64,000 nt of DNA from Dictyobacter formicarum (GTDB lineage: Bacteria; Chloroflexota; Ktedonobacteria; Ktedonobacterales; Ktedonobacteraceae), in the NCBI RefSeq assembly GCF_016587435.1, contig NZ_BNJJ01000020.1, positions 109,918 through 173,917 of the forward strand. Direction: 5' to 3'. Shown here piece by piece: positions 38,187-46,886 of the stretch. Position 1 is the first letter of the stretch, and every line of letters starts with the position of its first letter. A program made the position numbers and the translations under genes. The notes below the pieces were generated by a model. The model saw nothing but the letters and a program-made list of their open reading frames with translations, was not told the origin of the DNA and ran no database searches.

Positions 38187-39821
38187 TTAATTTGACAGGC
38201 ATGGTAAAAGACAGGTAAAGGTGCTTCCCTGGCCTGGCGCGCTTGATACAGTAACTGTTCCTCCATGTAATTCGACGATCATTTTAACGATCGCCAGGCC
38301 CAACCCTTGTCCTCCGGCACGACCAATACATTCGTTAGGGGCTTGAAAAAAGCGTTCAAAAATACGCTGGTGGAACTCGGGAGCGATCCCACAACCGGTA
38401 TCGCGCACCTGGAGTTGTAACAACTGCTGTGGCTCGTCATCTTCTTCCTGCGAGGCGGACAAGCTGTGTCCTGCTTTGAGCAGGGAGGCTGAGATCGTGA
38501 CCTCACCGCCCGCGGGGGTGAAATGCAGGGCATTGTTGATCAGGTTACGCAGCACCTGCTGTAGACGTACGGAGTCCGCATAGAGTCTGGGGAGGTTATT
38601 AGCGATATCCAGATGCATTCTAATTGCGTTGTCGACGGCCGTCAGCTCCAATTCCTCGACCGCATTATCAATTATCGCTGGCAAATGTATCAACTCGCGA
38701 TTTAAACGCATCTGACCGGCATCGGCCCGCGAGATCAACAAAAGATCTTCGAGCAACGCATAAAGGTTCTCGCTTCCAGCCCGGGCACGGCGGGCGAAAT
38801 CATGCTGCTCGCTCGTCAATTCGCCACCCACGCCGGTCAGCAAGAGTTCCAGATAGCCATTAATAGCATTCAATGGGGAGCGTAGCTCGTGGGTAATCAT
38901 CGACAAGAATTTCGCTTTACTACGCACACCATCACGCACCGCCGTCATGTCACGCGCAATCACCAGGCAGACAGGCGCGTCTTTTAAGGCCACAGGTGTC
39001 ACGCTTAACCCCAGGACACGCGAAGAGCCCTGGATATTGATATCGACTTCAGCGTACTCTAATGACTGCTCATGCTGTAAGGCGTGTTCAATCATGCATC
39101 CCTTCAAGCAGCAAGCTGGTTTCACTTCACCTCTACAGCCAAAGATATCGGCACACTGGTGATCCACCAGTTGGGCAGGCTCTAAAGAGAACATTCGCCC
39201 GAAGGCCGGATTGACCTCAATGAAGCGTCGCTGCTCTCCTACCATCGCGATCCCATCCGAGCTAGCCTGTAAGATGGCACGCAGATAACGCTGATCCTCC
39301 AGAATCCAGTGCTGGATAGAGTTGGCTTGCTGGACACTGACCAGCGAGAGCGCCGCCTGGTCGGCAAAAGCGCTCAGGATGCGCACAGTCTGGTCGTCAA
39401 ATTCCCCTGGTTCGGATCGTGTTATCACCAGGGCGCCGATGCAAATATCAGCATCAACCAGAGGAGCTACGAGTAGAGAACGGCCATAGAAATGGGGAAT
39501 TTCATGCGCGAGAGCAGTCTGTTCGGCGTCAGCGATAACCAGTGGCTGCCGCCGTTGCATCACCTGTCCCAGCATGCTACCTGAATAGTTAAAGGGGTGT
39601 TGGGCGATCTCCCCACCAGTCGTCTGATCGCTCGTATACGTCAGCAAAGTGGTACCTGAAGGATGCAAGAGCATGATAATACAGTTCGTGTCCGGAAATA
39701 GCATGCTCACATTGAGGACAACCTTATGTAGTGCAGACATCACATCGGGAGCATTGACATCAAAGGAGGGAACATTTTGCAAAAATTCGTGATCATGTAG
39801 AGATGTTACAGGTAAGGTCAT
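38187..39821 (-). CDS. GAF-PAS sensor histidine kinase
   Basis: Soluble kinase of 544 residues: GAF domain (about 25-165), PAS domain (about 178-295), phospho-acceptor H311 in THELRSPLN, and an ATPase domain with NLINNALHFTP, DTGCGI and GQGLGLAIVK. The PAS carries a cysteine group C223-x5-C229, C237/C238 and C242, similar to that of the kinase at 7740-8951. No response regulator is adjacent, so it is an orphan kinase. Confidence 0.9.
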   Translation of the reverse strand: MTLPVTSLHDHEFLQNVPSFDVNAPDVMSALHKVVLNVSMLFPDTNCIIMLLHPSGTTLLTYTSDQTTGGEIAQHPFNYSGSMLGQVMQRRQPLVIADAEQTALAHEIPHFYGRSLLVAPLVDADICIGALVITRSEPGEFDDQTVRILSAFADQAALSLVSVQQANSIQHWILEDQRYLRAILQASSDGIAMVGEQRRFIEVNPAFGRMFSLEPAQLVDHQCADIFGCRGEVKPACCLKGCMIEHALQHEQSLEYAEVDINIQGSSRVLGLSVTPVALKDAPVCLVIARDMTAVRDGVRSKAKFLSMITHELRSPLNAINGYLELLLTGVGGELTSEQHDFARRARAGSENLYALLEDLLLISRADAGQMRLNRELIHLPAIIDNAVEELELTAVDNAIRMHLDIANNLPRLYADSVRLQQVLRNLINNALHFTPAGGEVTISASLLKAGHSLSASQEEDDEPQQLLQLQVRDTGCGIAPEFHQRIFERFFQAPNECIGRAGGQGLGLAIVKMIVELHGGTVTVSSAPGQGSTFTCLLPCLSN

Positions 39822-40066
39822 CAGCGCTCTCTTCTACTTCTTTGTCAACTACAAAGCACAAGATACAGATGTTTATGGCGCACAGCAAGAGCAAAAAGGA
39901 ATACATATACCAATTCCCCCTACCAGCATCCGAACAAATATATCTTTCTATATCGACAAAACAGGTAACTCATCTGAGACTGTAAGTCAAAGTATACCAC
40001 GTCAATCAGGGAATTGGTAAATTCCCTGATTGATACGATCCGCCATTTTCAATGTGCAATCTCCTT

Positions 40067-40094
40067 GCAGGCGGGCGCTGACGCGCCCGCCTGC
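40067..40094. repeat. GC-rich 12-bp hairpin with a dispersed 22-base sequence
   Basis: GCAGGCGGGCGC and its complement enclose TGAC. Bases 40067-40088 recur without a change at 58650-58671, inside another intergenic repeat. A T-run (40098-40103) follows on the plus strand. Confidence 0.75.
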
Positions 40095-40105
40095 GTGTTT
40101 TTTAT

Positions 40106-40153
40106 GGTGAAGTTGCGGGACCTGTGCAGTGGCACAGGTCCCGCAACTTCACC
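40106..40153. repeat. Perfect 22-bp stem, 4-base loop
   Basis: Arms 40106-40127 and 40132-40153 are exact complements around AGTG. A T-run follows at 40160-40166 on the plus strand, although no plus-strand gene lies upstream. Confidence 0.9.
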
Positions 40154-40294
40154 GATTGATTTTTTTGGTATCAGCCATCCGGGCATCAGTTGCGTGGCTA
40201 GACGGCGGTCCAGCCAACGCCGCGACTTCACCAGAGATTTTTTGGTGTCAGTCATCCGGGATAAGTTGCGTGGCTAGACGGCGGTCCAGCCAAC
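40144..40294. repeat. Tandem duplication of the lipoprotein gene 3' end
   Basis: Copy one is 40144-40218 and copy two 40223-40294; they are over 80% identical, with an identical tract from TTGCGTGGCTAGACGGCGGT onward. Copy two contains the last six codons and the stop of the lipoprotein gene; copy one is a downstream non-coding repeat. Confidence 0.88.
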
Positions 40295-41665
40295 AATGAA
40301 TTCTGGAGTCTCGGTTGAGACGGTAGTTGGTGATCCTCCATTTAAATCGCCAATAACAAGTGTATTGGTACCGTCGTTGCTTCCCCTTCCCCTGATCACG
40401 TAATGTTTGCCATCGCGAGAAACATTTGTCCATGGCAGGTAACTATCAGGATCGTAAAAGTATTCGGATGCCTTTGAGCTCGCGAGCAGTTTCAGTCCTG
40501 TTCCATTGACATTGATCCTGTAGAGCTGCGAGACATGGGTGGGAATAGTATTTACGATGAAGAGAATTGTTTGTGCCCGTGGCGCACGCGCAAAGACCTG
40601 GCTGCCAGTTGGCGCAATGAAGATGGGATGCAATGATCCACCGCTAATGGACTCTACATTGACCGCTGGTGCCGTTGGATCGCCACCGAACATGGGATAG
40701 GAACTACAGATCAGTTGTCTATGATCAGGAGTGATATCATAGCTCTGGCAACCATCCTGTTTCAATAGAGCCGTGAGAGATTTCAGATTGGTACTCTGCT
40801 GATCAACAGGCTTTTTGATGTCGAGCAGCTGATAGAGCTGATGGGGCAGCGATCCACTACCTACAACAACAGGCACGCCCAGCAAGTAGAGGCTACTATT
40901 GCTAGCCCATTTGAGGGGGATATATGCAGTTATAGGAGCTGGCCCACCCTGTGGCATAAACAAGCTTGCATAGCGCATCTCACCTAGTGGCTGCTGCTGA
41001 TTATTCGCCCGGACTGACAACCGATTGGGCGCTTGCTGCTGTGCGGACGCCCCAGGATAGCCAGGTTGCAGTGATGAAAGGATGGTCTGGATTTTTCCAG
41101 TGGTCATATCCAGAAGATTTAACGTATCGGTAAGCGTGTTCTGATTCTTCTCGTTAAAGACCAGGTAGTGCTGATTGGGCGAGATAATCACACCACTCAG
41201 GAAGTCACTACTCGATGAACAATACAGGGTCTGCGCATACGCACCATCTATGCGAACGAGCTGGATCACATACCCTCCGCCTTCTGCAGGTCTGTTAATG
41301 ATAATCCAATGACCATCTGGCGAAACATTTGCTGCTGCATTGTTGTATGGGTTAGGAAATGTAAACAGATCCTTCTTATTGCCTGTTAGTGGATCGTATC
41401 TGCGCACGATCGCATTGGTGTTTTTCTGCCATAGGTAGACCACGCTCTGATGCTGTGGGGTAGTGAGCGCAGGCATCACCGCCGCACGTCCCTGCCCCTG
41501 TCCAGGACAGTTTTGCAATGTGGTCACCGAAGGCGGTTTTGTAGTAGCAGAGAGAAGGGTAGCACTCGCAGCACTCGTTGCCTGGAGGCCACATGCGGTC
41601 ATCAGCAAAACAGTAAGTCCAAGGAAGCAATAGACAAGAAGGGAACGTATAGATTTATAATGCAT
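40274..41665 (-). CDS. Lipoprotein with TolB-like beta-propeller repeats
   Basis: Exported protein of 463 residues. The N-terminus has a signal peptide ending in the lipobox LMTAC with C25 as the lipidated cysteine. The rest holds WD40/TolB-like blades such as NVSPDGHWIIINR, IISPNQHYLVFNEKN, DITPDHRQLICSS and NVSRDGKHYVIRG, so a beta-propeller fold is likely. The ligand is unknown. ATG at 41665 with GGAGA seven bases upstream; an ATG four codons earlier lacks a site. Confidence 0.8.
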   Translation of the reverse strand: MHYKSIRSLLVYCFLGLTVLLMTACGLQATSAASATLLSATTKPPSVTTLQNCPGQGQGRAAVMPALTTPQHQSVVYLWQKNTNAIVRRYDPLTGNKKDLFTFPNPYNNAAANVSPDGHWIIINRPAEGGGYVIQLVRIDGAYAQTLYCSSSSDFLSGVIISPNQHYLVFNEKNQNTLTDTLNLLDMTTGKIQTILSSLQPGYPGASAQQQAPNRLSVRANNQQQPLGEMRYASLFMPQGGPAPITAYIPLKWASNSSLYLLGVPVVVGSGSLPHQLYQLLDIKKPVDQQSTNLKSLTALLKQDGCQSYDITPDHRQLICSSYPMFGGDPTAPAVNVESISGGSLHPIFIAPTGSQVFARAPRAQTILFIVNTIPTHVSQLYRINVNGTGLKLLASSKASEYFYDPDSYLPWTNVSRDGKHYVIRGRGSNDGTNTLVIGDLNGGSPTTVSTETPEFIVGWTAV

Positions 41666-41840
41666 AATTTTCTCCATTTTTACCGATATTTCTATCTGGC
41701 TTTTTCAAACTACGCAATTCGCTCAAAATCTCAAAGATTTTCGTTTCATCGGCCATGGCAAATCATATAAGATGGGTGGCAGCAATCGCTGATCAACATG
41801 AGAGCTCCCTTTAAGTATGAGCTGGATCGCCCGCTTTGCC

Positions 41841-41873
41841 CACATCATCTCCACATCATCTCCACATCATCTT
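41841..41873. promoter_or_regulatory. Three 11-bp direct repeats
   Basis: CACATCATCTC, CACATCATCTC and CACATCATCTT follow each other with an exact 11-bp period. One-turn direct repeats are typical of OmpR/PhoB-type regulator sites. They lie between the lipoprotein gene (-), about 180 bases from its start, and the small-ORF promoter (+), about 55 bases upstream of its -35. Confidence 0.5.
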
Positions 41874-41928
41874 CATGCTGTCTAGCTTTTTTTGTACACG
41901 AAAGGAGTTAGAAGCTTTGAAATTACGC

Positions 41929-41957
41929 TTGTCAGGAAATGCATAATCTGGTATATT
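41929..41957 (+). promoter_or_regulatory. Near-consensus promoter of the 20-codon ORF
   Basis: TTGTCA at 41929-41934, a 17-base spacer and TATATT at 41952-41957. Transcription would begin near 41964, 40 bases before the ATG at 42004. Confidence 0.65.
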
Positions 41958-42003
41958 TATTCCATGAAATGACGTTTCTCGGAAGCAAAAGGAGGTGCAG
42001 TTT

Positions 42004-42066
42004 ATGAAAAATAATATGGTTTCAATGAGGCTCTGCACTTCACAAGCTAGAAGCGTATTCTGCTAA
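42004..42066 (+). CDS. Probable small ORF, 20 codons
   Basis: ATG preceded by AAGGAGGTG (41989-41997) at six bases, the strongest ribosome site in the window. The peptide is MKNNMVSMRLCTSQARSVFC, with two cysteines and a net positive charge. A promoter lies upstream and a weak hairpin (ACAGGG/CCCTGT, 42194-42214) downstream, before the DinB-like gene. It could be a leader peptide for that gene or a free-standing peptide. There is no homologue I recognise; translation is inferred from signals alone. Confidence 0.5.
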   Translation: MKNNMVSMRLCTSQARSVFC

Positions 42067-42255
42067 TAATCACATATATGCATATCATTAACCTTGGAAC
42101 AGGTTACAATTTCCACGCTTCTTTTAAAATATGCGGGGACGTTCCTCTCTTCGCGGTGCATTCCTCCAACAATCACTTTCATTAATGTTTTTTACAGGGT
42201 GTTTTATGCCCTGTGCTTTCCAATGTCACACCAAAAGAAGCGAGGATAACTATTC

Positions 42256-42954
42256 ATGACTCAACATGCTTTTAAGCCGCTCCTGCTTGATCTCTTACAG
42301 CAGGCTCAGGTCGATCAGAATGCTTTTTTCCAGCAGTTGCCGCCAACCGAGTTGGAAATCATTGGCGAGCCAGATTACTGGTCGGCAAAAGACCATGTGG
42401 CCCATCTGACATTCTGGCGGCGGCGTCTCGTGTCCAAACTGCAAGCTCTTCTGCGCCAGGAAACTCCGACAGCATCTGAAGATTTTGAAAAGGTCAATCC
42501 TATTGTGTTCGCGGAGAATCGCTATCGTACGTGGCTGGATATTCTGGCCGAATCTGACCAGGTCTATGCAGAGTTGATAACCCTCACAGAGCAGTTACAG
42601 GAGGAGGATCTGACTGCCTTCAAGCGTTTCGACTGGATACACGAAGGGCTGCCACTCTACCTGCTCTACATGGGCAATTGCTACGAACATAGCCAGATAC
42701 ATCTGGGTTACTATCTGACTGAACGTCACGATCTCCAGCATGCCACTATGATTCATGAAGAGTGGACCAGCAGGGTGGTTGAGACAGAAGAGGCGCCCGC
42801 TGCATTGAAGGGCAATCTGCTCTATAACCTGGCCTGCTTTTACGCCACGCATGATCAGTTAGAGAAGGCAAAGGTTACATTGCAACAGGCCCTCGCGCTC
42901 TATCCTCAGAACGGTGAGTTCGCGCGCACCGATCCAGATCTGGCAGAGCTCTAA
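42256..42954 (+). CDS. DinB/DfsB-like four-helix protein with a C-terminal TPR-like pair
   Basis: Protein of 232 residues. Residues 1-165 resemble the DinB/ClbS (DfsB) superfamily: WSAKDHVAHLTFWRRR near 42-57 and a second His pair in YEHSQIHLGYYL. Those histidines are placed for metal binding. Residues 175-232 (NLLYNLACFYATHDQLEKAK) look like one to two TPR helices. Family members include thiol S-transferases and DNA-protection proteins; the activity here is unknown. Convergent with the kinase gene downstream. Confidence 0.65.
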   Translation: MTQHAFKPLLLDLLQQAQVDQNAFFQQLPPTELEIIGEPDYWSAKDHVAHLTFWRRRLVSKLQALLRQETPTASEDFEKVNPIVFAENRYRTWLDILAESDQVYAELITLTEQLQEEDLTAFKRFDWIHEGLPLYLLYMGNCYEHSQIHLGYYLTERHDLQHATMIHEEWTSRVVETEEAPAALKGNLLYNLACFYATHDQLEKAKVTLQQALALYPQNGEFARTDPDLAEL

Positions 42955-42964
42955 CGCCAAATAA

Positions 42965-43012
42965 TACCCTGGTGCGTGAAGCGCTCCGTAGAGCGCTTCA
43001 CGCACCAGGGTA
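42965..43012. repeat. Perfect 22-bp stem that includes the kinase stop codon
   Basis: Arms 42965-42986 and 42991-43012 are exact complements around CGTA. The right arm contains the last five codons and the TGA of the kinase gene (ending at 42998), so the foldback copies coding sequence. The convergent junction is only 43 bases long. Confidence 0.9.
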
Positions 43013-44665
43013 GACCTGGCTCTGGCTCAAACGATTTGTTACGATGGTTGGCTGATCCTCAATGGATGATAAAGGCATGGTAAAAGAGACACGTGCTCCC
43101 GCGCCTGGAATATTTTCCGCCCAGACTTTTCCACCATGGACAGAGACGATAGCCTGCACGATGGATAGGCCGAGGCCGCTACCTCCTGTTTTTGATTGCC
43201 TGGCATTGTCGGCCCGGTAAAAGCGCTCAAAGATACGTGGCAGTGCCTCCTCGGGAATACCGCTGCCGCTATCGGTCACGGCGATAATGGCCAGATTGGC
43301 ATGCTGGCTGGCAGTAATAGTGATCGTGCCACCCGCTGGAGTGTAGTGCAGCGAATTATTGCAGAGGTTAGAGAGGATGCGCGTGAGCATATCTGGATCG
43401 GCCTGGATGGTGGGGAAACTATAAGGGATGGTATTGATGGGTTCGACCTGGTGGCGCTCAAACTCGGTTACCAGCACGGCAAAGGTCTCATCCACCAGCG
43501 CAGCCAGGCGTACATTTTTTTTCTTTGGCTGCAGTGCGCCCGCCTCCACCTTCGCCATCACATGCAGGTCCTGTACCAGGCGGCGCAAACGCAAGGTTTC
43601 GCGCACAATGATGCGTCCAGTTGCCTCGTAGTCCTCATGGCTCTGATTAATCCCATCGACCAGCGCCTCACCCAGGCCAGCGATGGCCGTCAAAGGGGTT
43701 GCCAGATCATGGGTAATATTCATAATCAACTCTCGTCGCCAGGCTTCCTGGCGATGCAGCTCATCCACATCTTTTTTGAGCTGGATCGCCATCTCATTAA
43801 AAGTATGTGCCAGTTCTCCCAGTTCTCCAGGACCATCGACGCTCACCTGGGCATCATAATCGCCTGAGGCAATCACTTTGGAGGCCGCGGTCAACTTTGC
43901 CAGTGGGCGAGTAATCGTCTGGGCATAGAACATGGCCAGCATGGCCACCAGGAACGCAATGATGGGAGTGGCAATCAGCACAGCAATGCCAACTGTGGAG
44001 ACAAAGCCAGGCACAGCATTAGAAAATGGCGTCACAATAACTACGCCCACAATCTGGCTCGTTCTCGTAGTGTGGTTGCTTACCGTGATCGGCTCCACAA
44101 AAAAGGGCAGCGAGCTATCCACCGGCGTCTGCCTTCCAAAAACACCTCCCTGACCATGGCCCTTCACCGCGCTGGCAATCGCATTCTTCAACGTAGTTTG
44201 ATCCGTGCTCATACGAGCAGTGTCCGATACACTGAGCAACGATTGAATGACTCCAAAAGCATTCCCACGTGGAAACGCCAGAGGATAGACAAGTTTTCCC
44301 TGCGCATTTAAAAACAGGTAGAGATGCTCAGGATCTGGCTCATTTCGTCTGGAGGAGACACTATAGACTTCCTTAATCGATGTCATCAGGAATACAGAGG
44401 GATTATTGGCGATTTTTTTCAGGCGGTTGCCGAAACTGGTGTCTGAATTATCCTCGACTAACGCCCGATTGTGCTCATAGACTATACTGACGCTTTGCGC
44501 CTTCTCCTGTGCCAGCGCGCTCAGCCTGGACTGCTGATCAACATTATAGTAGTAGCCAATGACCAGCATGGCGGTCAGGGCCAGCAGGCCCGCCGAGAGC
44601 AAGGCGGCGATTATCGAGCCCAGGGCCAGGCGCCAGCGAATATTGTTCCACCAACGTGTACGCAT
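42998..44665 (-). CDS. HAMP-domain sensor histidine kinase
   Basis: Membrane kinase of 555 residues. TM1 at about 13-38, an extracellular sensor domain to about 240, TM2 (AVLIATPIIAFLVAMLAMF), HAMP domain, then phospho-acceptor His in NITHDLATPLTAIAG and an ATPase domain with NLCNNSLHYTP, DSGSGI and GGSGLGLSIVQ. The ATG at 44665 follows AAAGGGA; the longer frame up to 44710 overlaps the regulator gene. It begins 10 bases after the response regulator, so they form one operon. Confidence 0.93.
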   Translation of the reverse strand: MRTRWWNNIRWRLALGSIIAALLSAGLLALTAMLVIGYYYNVDQQSRLSALAQEKAQSVSIVYEHNRALVEDNSDTSFGNRLKKIANNPSVFLMTSIKEVYSVSSRRNEPDPEHLYLFLNAQGKLVYPLAFPRGNAFGVIQSLLSVSDTARMSTDQTTLKNAIASAVKGHGQGGVFGRQTPVDSSLPFFVEPITVSNHTTRTSQIVGVVIVTPFSNAVPGFVSTVGIAVLIATPIIAFLVAMLAMFYAQTITRPLAKLTAASKVIASGDYDAQVSVDGPGELGELAHTFNEMAIQLKKDVDELHRQEAWRRELIMNITHDLATPLTAIAGLGEALVDGINQSHEDYEATGRIIVRETLRLRRLVQDLHVMAKVEAGALQPKKKNVRLAALVDETFAVLVTEFERHQVEPINTIPYSFPTIQADPDMLTRILSNLCNNSLHYTPAGGTITITASQHANLAIIAVTDSGSGIPEEALPRIFERFYRADNARQSKTGGSGLGLSIVQAIVSVHGGKVWAENIPGAGARVSFTMPLSSIEDQPTIVTNRLSQSQVYPGA

Positions 44666-44675
44666 AACTATCCCT

Positions 44676-45425
44676 TTATGAATTCGCAGTAGAACGCGCT
44701 TTCGCCTCAAAACGATAACCTACACGCCAGACGGTCTTGATATAACGATGTTGTGGGTCGAACTCGATCTTTTTTCGCAGCGAACTGATATGTACGTCTA
44801 TTGTATGCCCATCACCAAGGTAATCATAACCCCAAACCTTATTCATCAGTACTTCACGCGTAAACACCCGGTCAGGCGAGCGGGCCAGCAAGGCCAGTAA
44901 ATCAAATTCGGTCGGGGTCAGGGCGACTTCGCGGCCCTGAACCTCAACGCGGCGCGCCAGCAGGTCAATGTCCAGATCGGGAAAATGTAAAGAGGACTCG
45001 CTATCAGGTCGCGCGGGTACCGAGGCTTTAGCAGTTTGCGCTTCGGCTGGCTCCTGGCTGCTACTCACGCGGCGTAGGATGGCGCGCACACGGCTTACTA
45101 ATTCGCGAGGACTGAAGGGTTTGACCAGGTAATCGTCCGCCCCAATTTCCAGGCCAGCAATCCGATCATCCTCATCACCCCGAGCCGTTAGCATTAAGAT
45201 CGGCGTTTTCGACCACGATCGAATGCGACGGCAAACCTCAAAGCCATCAATTGCAGGCAACATAATATCCAGAATAATCAGATCGGGATGCTCGCGCGCA
45301 TGTAGAGCCAGACCGTCAGCCCCATCCCTGGCCACCATCACCTCATAACCTGCGTCTTTTAAATATAAATTGATCAGGTGAATAATACCTTCTTCATCCT
45401 CGATCACAAGAATTTTTTGGGCCAT
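44676..45425 (-). CDS. OmpR-family response regulator
   Basis: Regulator of 249 residues: receiver domain with phospho-acceptor D53 in IILDIMLP, and a winged-helix domain with ALTPTEFDLLALLA and SSLRKKIEFDP. The linker (125-148) is unusually long and Ala/Ser/Glu-rich. ATG at 45425 with GAGGAG at 9 bases. Partner of the HAMP kinase. The secreted protein gene in the opposite direction is a plausible target. Confidence 0.94.
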   Translation of the reverse strand: MAQKILVIEDEEGIIHLINLYLKDAGYEVMVARDGADGLALHAREHPDLIILDIMLPAIDGFEVCRRIRSWSKTPILMLTARGDEDDRIAGLEIGADDYLVKPFSPRELVSRVRAILRRVSSSQEPAEAQTAKASVPARPDSESSLHFPDLDIDLLARRVEVQGREVALTPTEFDLLALLARSPDRVFTREVLMNKVWGYDYLGDGHTIDVHISSLRKKIEFDPQHRYIKTVWRVGYRFEAKARSTANS

Positions 45426-45528
45426 CGACTGCACTCCTCGGAAATTATGGATCATGTTACTTCATAGTAGCATATTGTTCGCTGAAAAACATGGGCTTTC
45501 TCAGGACAAAAAAAATCTTGACCAATTC

Positions 45529-45556
45529 TTGAATATTGTAAGAGATCTTCTATACC
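45529..45556 (+). promoter_or_regulatory. Candidate promoter of the secreted helical protein
   Basis: TTGAAT at 45529-45534, 16-base spacer, TATACC at 45551-45556. The transcript would have a leader of about 115 bases. Confidence 0.45.
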
Positions 45557-45676
45557 TTTAAGTAGTATGATAAGAGCGTCCTGATGGGCAGGAAGAACAT
45601 GGATAGGTTCATGTTTCACAACAAGAATACATACATAAATTTACATAAATCTTAAAAATAAAGGAGCCTATTAAGA

Positions 45677-46369
45677 ATGCAAGATTTTTTCAAACGCAAA
45701 AAAATCATGATCGCCGGTCTGGGCGGAGCTATTTTGATGCTGGCTGTACTGGCCGGCGCGCTCTTCTTGAGCCCTATGTTTGCCTCGGCCGCCTCTAATC
45801 CAGCCACACCCACAACTACGGCCGCTAAAAAGGGAACCGGCTATTGCGCTTTGTTTAATCAAAATCTGGCCAAACGCTTGCACATCTCGGTCGATACCCT
45901 GCAGCAGGACCGTAAAGGCGCAGCCAGCGACACGATTGATCAGCTGGTAAAAGATGGCAAAATGAAGCAGGCCCAGGCCGATAAACTGAAACAACGCATC
46001 GCCAAGAGCAATGGCAATGCCTGCCTGAAGTTACCGGCTACGCAAAAAGCTCGCCTGGCTGCCTTCCTGAAAAAATATGGTCAGGATGCCTATCAACAGC
46101 TGGCACAGGGCCTGCACCTGACAACGGATCAGCTCACCGCGCAGTTGAAGAGTGGAAAAAAACTGACAGATATCGCTAAAGCACAGAACGTTTCCAGCTC
46201 CAACCTGCAGACTCTAGTCAACAATATCGTGAGCTCCACTCTGAAGAAAGCTGTCAGTGCCGGCGATCTGACACAGAAGCGTGCCGATACTATCATGAAC
46301 TCTATCAAAAAGCATCCACAGATTGTACAGCGGTTGCTGACAGCGCTGGTCAAAAAAGCACAGGCGTAA
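45677..46369 (+). CDS. Secreted or anchored helical repeat protein
   Basis: Protein of 230 residues. An N-terminal hydrophobic segment (about 11-38) ends in ASAAS, a possible signal-peptidase site. Two related helical modules follow: LAKRLHISVDTLQQD at 64-78 and LAQGLHLTTDQLTAQLKSG further on, each followed by a lysine-rich helix. The pattern recalls secreted YckD/DUF2680-like proteins. It has two cysteines (C57, C114) that could form a disulfide. It is divergent from the OmpR/HAMP pair. Confidence 0.7.
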   Translation: MQDFFKRKKIMIAGLGGAILMLAVLAGALFLSPMFASAASNPATPTTTAAKKGTGYCALFNQNLAKRLHISVDTLQQDRKGAASDTIDQLVKDGKMKQAQADKLKQRIAKSNGNACLKLPATQKARLAAFLKKYGQDAYQQLAQGLHLTTDQLTAQLKSGKKLTDIAKAQNVSSSNLQTLVNNIVSSTLKKAVSAGDLTQKRADTIMNSIKKHPQIVQRLLTALVKKAQA

Positions 46370-46438
46370 GTAAAAATAGCGACCAACCTGCTTGTTGATA
46401 AAACTGATCAGTACCTGCCTTAAAACGACAACCTCAAC

Positions 46439-46479
46439 GACATTCCCTGGCACACAGGCTGCAGGGAATGTCTTTTTTT
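46439..46479 (+). terminator. Intrinsic terminator
   Basis: GACATTCCCTG (46439-46449) pairs with CAGGGAATGTC (46462-46472), followed at once by seven T. Terminates the secreted helical protein gene. Confidence 0.92.
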
Positions 46480-46501
46480 GCGCTTCTGCTTATTCTCATC
46501 A

Positions 46502-46746
46502 GAGTGTATCTGAAGGCCATACATTTCGCGCCTTCAAGCTGAGGCAAGAAGGAGGAGGAGGAGGAGGAGATCATGCCCCCGGCATGCTCGTCAGCACCTA
46601 TGACGCTACGCGCCTTCGGCGCTCAAAAGATTGTATGTGGTGCGGAACAGGTGCGAAGCACCTGTTCCGCACCACATACTAAAAACAGTGCGGCCGCCGG
46701 CACGGGGGCGCTTTACTTCCCATCTTCATGGATTTCAGACACGTTC
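46502..46746. mobile_element. MITE-like element with terminal inverted repeats and TCA duplication
   Basis: The 245-bp element begins GAGTGTATCTGAAGGCC; its other end read inward is GAACGTGTCTGAAATCC. Both sides carry TCA (46499-46501 and 46747-46749). Inside are a (GGA)n tract at about 46550-46568, a GCGCC-TTC-GGCGC hairpin at 46610-46622, and a perfect 21-bp stem with GAA loop at 46634-46678. No transposase. It occupies most of the 517-base gap before the CNNM gene. Confidence 0.62.
46634..46678. repeat. Perfect 21-bp stem, 3-base loop, inside the MITE-like element
   Basis: Arms 46634-46654 and 46658-46678 are exact complements around GAA. Confidence 0.9.
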
Positions 46747-46886
46747 TCAGAGCTTGTCCTGCATCGACATATTGTGTAGGATATAACATATATAGCCAGT
46801 TAGCTGGTACAGATATCGTTGGAGTTGACCGCAGTTTTCACGTTCACTTTTCATAGTAACTATTTGGAGGAAAGGAAACTTATTCA

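Larger units (their letters stand above)
39822..40273. other. Gene-free region with hairpins and a tandem duplication
   Basis: 452 bases between two minus-strand genes. Hairpins: TCAATCAGGGAATT at 40002-40033 (4-base loop), 40067-40094 and 40106-40153. A tandem copy of the 3' end of the lipoprotein gene follows. No gene seen. Confidence 0.7.

Noticed and set aside
41841..41873. Possible CRISPR-like array
   Set aside because: The repeats are only 11 bp and directly adjacent without spacers; they fit a regulator site instead. No cas genes are in the window.
41923..41952. TTG frame after AAAGGAG at 41901
   Set aside because: Only nine codons and overlapping the promoter of the better-supported 20-codon ORF.
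46392..46682. 96-codon plus-strand frame
   Set aside because: It crosses a terminator and most of the MITE-like element, including the perfect hairpin; composition is non-coding.
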